A stretch of DNA of 7,832 nucleotides from Collinsella sp. (GTDB lineage: Bacteria; Actinomycetota; Coriobacteriia; Coriobacteriales; Coriobacteriaceae): positions 1-7,832 of the forward strand of contig JAIJJM010000088.1 in NCBI GenBank assembly GCA_022728415.1. Reading direction: 5' to 3'. The notes under the pieces were generated by a model that made no database searches, had not been told where the DNA came from, and saw only the letters and a program-made list of their open reading frames with translations. Made by a program: the position numbers and the translations under genes. Of this stretch, positions 4,957 through 7,832 are shown one piece after another. Each line of letters begins with the position of its first letter. Position 1 is the first letter of the stretch.

Positions 4957-6099
4957 ATGAACAATTTAGAATTTGCACTTGAAATGAAGAATAAACGTCT
5001 TGCAAGCGGTCTTTCACAAGGAGAACTTGCAAGTCTTACCCATGTATCAAGATATAGTATCAACCGCTTTGAGAACGGAAAAGCCAACGCCAGCAAGGAA
5101 ACACAAAATATTATCCTGCGTTGTCTGAATTACTATATCTGCGATAAGCCTTTTTATCTGCTCGTTGATTATCTGTCTGTCCGTTTTCCAACGACTGACG
5201 CATTGGAAATTATCCGAAAGGTGCTTGGCATGAAAGCAGATTATTTTATCCATTATGACTATGGATATTATGGCTATAAAGAGCATTACGCCTACGGAGA
5301 AATCAAGGTTATGGCTTCTGATGATGAACACATGGGCGTATTTTTGGAATTAAAAGGGGCAGGCTCACGCAATATGGAATATGTTTTACAGGCACAGAAC
5401 AGGGATTGGTATTCATTCTTGAACCGCTGTCTTGACTGTGGCGGTGTTATCCGACGTTTTGACTTGGCAATCAACGATATGTGCGGTCTGCTGGATATTC
5501 CCGTTTTATCTGAAAAATACAAAAATGGCGGTGCGGATTGTCGCTGTAAAAACTATGAAAATGTGCAAGGCGGTAAACTAAGCGGAAAAAACCGCAATTT
5601 AGCAAGCACCCTTTATATCGGCTCAAAAGCAAGCACAAAATATTTCTGCCTGTATGAAAAACAAAAGGAACAGGCAACTAAAAAGAAACATACGGATATT
5701 ATCAACCGTTTTGAAATTCGTCTGCGTGACAAAAAGGCAGTACAGGCAGTTGAGGAACTGTTATTGACGTATAACCCTCATGGGCTGGTGTTTTACCTTA
5801 TTACTGATTTTGTGCAATTTCCCGACTATCCGCTGTGGGAGATATTCATTTCCCATGATAGTTTACCTTTTGAAATGAACCCCGTACCTGTCAATATGGA
5901 ACGCACTCTGCAATGGCTGGAAAGACAGGTCATGCCGTCAATCGTGATGATAGAGGAAATCGACAGGCTGACAGGCTCAAACTACATGAAAATGATTGAT
6001 GAATGTACCCACCTTTCTGAAAAACAGGAAATGCTTGTGGAACAAATGTGTACGGACATAGCAGACGTAATTGAAAGTGAGGGGGTGTTTTATGAGTAA
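4957..6099 (+). CDS. mobT: MobT-family relaxase (Rep_trans type) with N-terminal HTH
   Basis: The protein is 380 residues from ATG 4957, chosen for TTGGAGG six bases upstream; an upstream in-frame TTG at 4936 lacks such a site. Residues 8-58 form an XRE-type helix-turn-helix ([20 protein letters not shown], then [14 protein letters not shown]). The rest is a replication initiation factor (Rep_trans) domain like Tn916 Orf20 and ICEBs1 NicK. It includes RFDLAIND at 167-174, [10 protein letters not shown] at 217-226, LYEKQKEQ at 232-239 and NRFEIRLR at 250-257. The catalytic tyrosine is probably in the TLYIGS or LYEK segment but cannot be fixed without alignment. It would nick oriT at 4786-4813 and attach to the 5' end for single-strand transfer, and may also support circle replication. 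Its last 8 bases overlap the xis start. No coupling ATPase accompanies it, so transfer depends on a helper ICE. Confidence 0.88.
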   Translation: MNNLEFALEMKNKRLASGLSQGELASLTHVSRYSINRFENGKANASKETQNIILRCLNYYICDKPFYLLVDYLSVRFPTTDALEIIRKVLGMKADYFIHYDYGYYGYKEHYAYGEIKVMASDDEHMGVFLELKGAGSRNMEYVLQAQNRDWYSFLNRCLDCGGVIRRFDLAINDMCGLLDIPVLSEKYKNGGADCRCKNYENVQGGKLSGKNRNLASTLYIGSKASTKYFCLYEKQKEQATKKKHTDIINRFEIRLRDKKAVQAVEELLLTYNPHGLVFYLITDFVQFPDYPLWEIFISHDSLPFEMNPVPVNMERTLQWLERQVMPSIVMIEEIDRLTGSNYMKMIDECTHLSEKQEMLVEQMCTDIADVIESEGVFYE

Positions 6100-6298
6100 T
6101 GCACAGGATATTCCCGTATGGGAAAAATACACCCTTACCATTGAAGAAGCGTCAAAGTATTTCCGTATCGGAGAAAACAAGTTAAGACGCTTGGCAGAGG
6201 AAAACAAGGACGCTGGCTGGCTCATTATGAATGGCAACCGCATACAGATTAAACGACGACAGTTTGAACAGGTTATTGATAAATTGGACGCAATCTAA
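6092..6298 (+). CDS. xis: Excisionase (Tn916/Tn1549 Xis family)
   Basis: This is a 68-residue basic protein, about the size of Tn916 Xis (67 residues). It reads [20 protein letters not shown], then [20 protein letters not shown], then [21 protein letters not shown]. The [20 protein letters not shown] helix-turn-helix and the following [12 protein letters not shown] wing are the hallmarks of these small winged-helix recombination directionality factors. The start at 6092 is chosen for GAGGGGGTG four bases upstream and overlaps the mobT stop by eight bases, so translation is coupled. It bends DNA at the element ends and assists Int in excision. A 79-base gap containing a 15-bp repeat separates it from int. 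Confidence 0.9.
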   Translation: MSNAQDIPVWEKYTLTIEEASKYFRIGENKLRRLAEENKDAGWLIMNGNRIQIKRRQFEQVIDKLDAI

Positions 6299-6305
6299 TG
6301 CAAAT

Positions 6306-6349
6306 GAGCCTTGTATGTGTTATGATGAACACAAGTCATATCAAGGCTC
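6306..6349. repeat. Hairpin between xis and int, related to the left end
   Basis: GAGCCTTG (6306-6313) and CAAGGCTC (6342-6349) are perfect 8-bp inverted arms. The right part, GTCATATCAAGGCTC (6335-6349), is the exact reverse complement of 521-535 at the left end. It lies just before the int ribosome binding site (AAAGGAG, 6362-6368). It could tune int expression through an RNA stem or bind a recombination protein. Confidence 0.6.
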
Positions 6350-6376
6350 TTTCCAACAAGGAAAGGAGCAGACACC

Positions 6377-7570
6377 ATGAAAGAAAAAAGACGGGATAAC
6401 AAAGGACGTATCCTGCATACTGGAGAGAGCCAACGAACAGACGGAAAATACTTGTATAAATATGTAGACGCATTTGGAAATACAAAATATGTGTATGCTT
6501 GGAGATTGACACCCACAGACCCGACACCAAAGGGAAAACGGGAAAAAACCTCACTTCGTGAACTGGAACAGCAGATAAGACGGGATATTGAGGACGGTAT
6601 CGACAGCACAGGCAAGAAAATGACGCTTTGCCAACTCTACGCCAAACAGAACGAACAGAGGGCAAACGTGAAGAAAAGCACAATGAAACAACGGGAACAG
6701 CTCATGCGGTTATTGAAAGAGGACAAGTTGGGTGCTAGGAGCATTGATACGATAAAACCCTCTGACGCTAAGGAATGGGCGTTACGCATGAAAGAGAAAG
6801 GCTTTTCCTACAATACTATTAACAACCATAAACGCTCGTTAAAAGCGTCATTCTATATCGCCATACAAGACGATTGTGTAAGGAAAAACCCTTTTGATTT
6901 CAAGTTGAGTGAAGTCCTAGAAAATGATACCAAAGAGAAAGTGGCATTGACAGAGGAACAAGAACAAGCCCTACTGTCATTTATTAAGACGGACAACGTG
7001 TATCATAAGTATTATGATGATGTGCTGATACTGTTAAAGACTGGACTTCGTATCTCGGAACTGTGCGGACTGACAGTAGCCGATATTGATTTCAAGAATG
7101 AAGTTGTGATTATCGACCACCAGTTATTAAAGAGCAAGGAACAGGGCTATTATATTGAAACGCCTAAAACAAAGAACGGAACAAGGCAAGTGCCATTAAG
7201 CAGAGAAACAATACAGGCATTTCAACGGGTTATGAAAAAACGCCCAAAGGCAGAACCATTTGTGATAGACGGACGGAGCAATTTTCTGTTTGTCAATCAT
7301 AAAGGCAAGCCCAAAGTTGCGATTGATTACAATGCCTTATTTGTCCGTATGGTAAAGAAATACAACAAGCAACACAAGGACAATCCCTTGCCACATATCA
7401 CACCGCATACGCTACGCCATACGTTCTGCACAAGGCTGGCAAGCAAGAACATGAACCCGAAAGATTTACAGTATATCATGGGACATTCAAACATCAGTAT
7501 CACAATGAACTGGTATGCTCATGCGTCCATAGATACCGCAAAATCAGAGGTTCAGCGTCTAATCGCATAG
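6377..7570 (+). CDS. int: Tyrosine recombinase (integrase) of the Tn916/Tn1549 family
   Basis: This 397-residue protein is close to the length of Tn916 Int (405). The start has AAAGGAG eight bases upstream. Residues 1-75 form the arm-binding domain (KEKRRDNKGRILHTGESQRT, then DGKYLYKYVDAFGNTKYVYAWRL), and 85-180 the core-binding SAM-like domain. The catalytic domain carries the full set of active residues: R225 in KTGLRISELCGL, K264/K266 in TPKTKNGTR, H344 and R347 in HTLRHTF, H370 in MGHSNISITMNWY, and the nucleophile Y380. All are intact, so the enzyme is probably active. It integrates the circular element into AT-rich targets and, with Xis, excises it. It is last in the mobT-xis-int operon and 6-26 bases upstream of the right-end arm repeats. 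Confidence 0.95.
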   Translation: MKEKRRDNKGRILHTGESQRTDGKYLYKYVDAFGNTKYVYAWRLTPTDPTPKGKREKTSLRELEQQIRRDIEDGIDSTGKKMTLCQLYAKQNEQRANVKKSTMKQREQLMRLLKEDKLGARSIDTIKPSDAKEWALRMKEKGFSYNTINNHKRSLKASFYIAIQDDCVRKNPFDFKLSEVLENDTKEKVALTEEQEQALLSFIKTDNVYHKYYDDVLILLKTGLRISELCGLTVADIDFKNEVVIIDHQLLKSKEQGYYIETPKTKNGTRQVPLSRETIQAFQRVMKKRPKAEPFVIDGRSNFLFVNHKGKPKVAIDYNALFVRMVKKYNKQHKDNPLPHITPHTLRHTFCTRLASKNMNPKDLQYIMGHSNISITMNWYAHASIDTAKSEVQRLIA

Positions 7571-7575
7571 AAGTA

Positions 7576-7597
7576 TTTACCACGATTTTAACCACGT
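7576..7597 (+). repeat. Right Int arm-type direct repeats
   Basis: TTTACCACGA (7576-7585) and TTAACCACGT (7588-7597) repeat the left-end motif in the same orientation, 12 bp apart. A weaker third copy, TTTACCACAA, lies at 7640-7649. They are expected to bind the Int N-terminal domain. Confidence 0.65.
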
Positions 7598-7654
7598 TTG
7601 ATAGCAAAAATATAAAAAGATAGACCTAGATATGTGAGGTTTACCACAAAAGCA

Positions 7655-7696
7655 AAATGCCCGTAGAGCCGATAAAATAAGGCTTTGCGGACATTT
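7655..7696. repeat. Imperfect hairpin in the right end
   Basis: AAATG-C-CCG-TAG-AGCC (7655-7670) pairs with GGCT-TTG-CGG-A-CATTT (7681-7696), with internal mismatches. No T-tract follows on the plus strand. The inner half overlaps the TGCGGA part of the terminal repeat, so it may be a structural part of the end. A weak terminator for int is possible. Confidence 0.45.
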
Positions 7697-7710
7697 GAGA
7701 AGATATAAAA
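7686..7710 (-). repeat. Right terminal imperfect inverted repeat
   Basis: TGCGGA (7686-7691) and AGATATAAAA (7701-7710) are inverted copies of the left end (see 420-447). About 115-140 bases separate it from the int stop, a spacing usual for Tn916-family elements. Confidence 0.65.
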
Positions 7711-7753
7711 AGATAGTCAAAAAGGCATATATAATTTATACAAAATAAGAGAT

Positions 7754-7832
7754 TCAAATACTTCCCTCTATCCAATCAGTTACAATTTTTCTATCAGAAT
7801 CACTCATAAATGAATGTTCACTTTCTTTTGAT
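7754..7832 (-). CDS. Partial unidentified gene, C-terminal 25 residues, in the right flank
   Basis: On the minus strand an open frame enters from the window edge and ends at TGA (7754-7756). The last residues read FMSDSDRKIVTDWIEGSI, a plausible protein C-terminus. The family is not recognised. It is far more AT-rich than the left flank, and lies about 45 bases outside the inferred element end. Confidence 0.4.
   Translation of the reverse strand, partial: SKESEHSFMSDSDRKIVTDWIEGSI

Larger units (their letters stand above)
420..7710. mobile_element. Integrative mobilizable element, Tn916/Tn1549-like ends with MobT relaxase and MFS/TetR cargo
   Basis: The limits are inferred from an imperfect inverted repeat at the two ends: TTTTATATCT at 420-429 matches AGATATAAAA at 7701-7710, and TCCGCA at 442-447 matches TGCGGA at 7686-7691. 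Int arm-type repeats lie just inside both ends. Inside are integrase, excisionase, a MobT relaxase with oriT, an XRE regulator, an Orf7/Orf8-like pair and an MFS/TetR cargo pair. No FtsK/TcpA coupling protein or type IV secretion component is present, so this is mobilizable rather than self-transmissible. Exact ends could shift by about 10 bases, because Tn916-type insertion leaves variable coupling bases and a 14-bp repeat of the right end occurs internally. Confidence 0.8.
7610..7716 (+). repeat. 14-bp direct repeat at the right end
   Basis: ATATAAAAAGATAG occurs at 7610-7623 and at 7703-7716. The outer copy overlaps the right terminal inverted repeat. It could be a duplicated core-type Int site or a relic of an earlier end; it makes the exact right boundary uncertain. 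Confidence 0.5.

Noticed and set aside
6295..6683. Minus-strand frames opposite the int 5' end
   Set aside because: They are shadows of int, with Ser/Phe/Cys-rich composition and no start signals.
1..7832. CRISPR array, tRNA, rRNA, or insertion sequence
   Set aside because: No regularly spaced repeats, tRNA-like cloverleaf, rRNA sequence or transposase frame is visible.

Overview
The window looks like a complete small integrative mobilizable element (IME) of the Tn916/Tn1549 superfamily, about 7.3 kb long (roughly 420-7710), with short pieces of flanking DNA on both sides. The protein families, the strong ribosome binding sites and the AT-rich cargo point to a Gram-positive Firmicute, most likely a gut Clostridia relative. 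The left flank is visibly richer in G+C than the element. In content the element resembles the small non-conjugative Tn916-like transposons such as Tn6218 of Clostridioides difficile; that comparison is from memory and was not searched.

Layout. 1-379: truncated minus-strand gene for a membrane protein that resembles the N-terminus of a TadB/TadC-type secretion F protein, starting at TTG. About 420-540: left element end with an imperfect terminal inverted repeat, a hairpin and two Int arm-type repeats. 550-587: a plus-strand terminator. 598-1261: minus-strand operon of a sigma-like protein (Tn916 Orf7 type) and a small HTH protein (Orf8 type). 1344-3540: minus-strand cargo, a 12-TM MFS drug-efflux-type transporter and its TetR-family regulator, with two matching operator sites, a consensus promoter and a terminator. 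3540-3800: gene remnant and a strong bidirectional terminator. 3810-4430: XRE-family repressor, divergent from the mobility operon. 4514-4542: strong plus-strand promoter. 4689-4813: oriT with hairpins and a TAACAGGGGGG core like those of Tn916 and ICEBs1. 4957-7570: plus-strand mobT relaxase, xis and int. 7576-7710: right end. 7754-7832: end of an unidentified AT-rich gene on the minus strand.

How it works together. The XRE protein probably represses the divergent promoter that drives mobT-xis-int. Xis and Int excise the element to a circle, and MobT nicks oriT. There is no coupling protein, no type IV secretion gene and no replication module apart from MobT itself, so transfer must borrow the machinery of a co-resident ICE. 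The cargo has its own drug-inducible-type switch: TetR probably represses both itself and the efflux pump through two near-identical operators.

The most interesting items are the oriT/relaxase pairing without transfer genes, a perfect 15-bp inverted repeat linking the left end to the xis-int gap, the paired TetR operators, outward-facing minus-strand transcription toward the flanking secretion gene, and two flanks of very different base composition.
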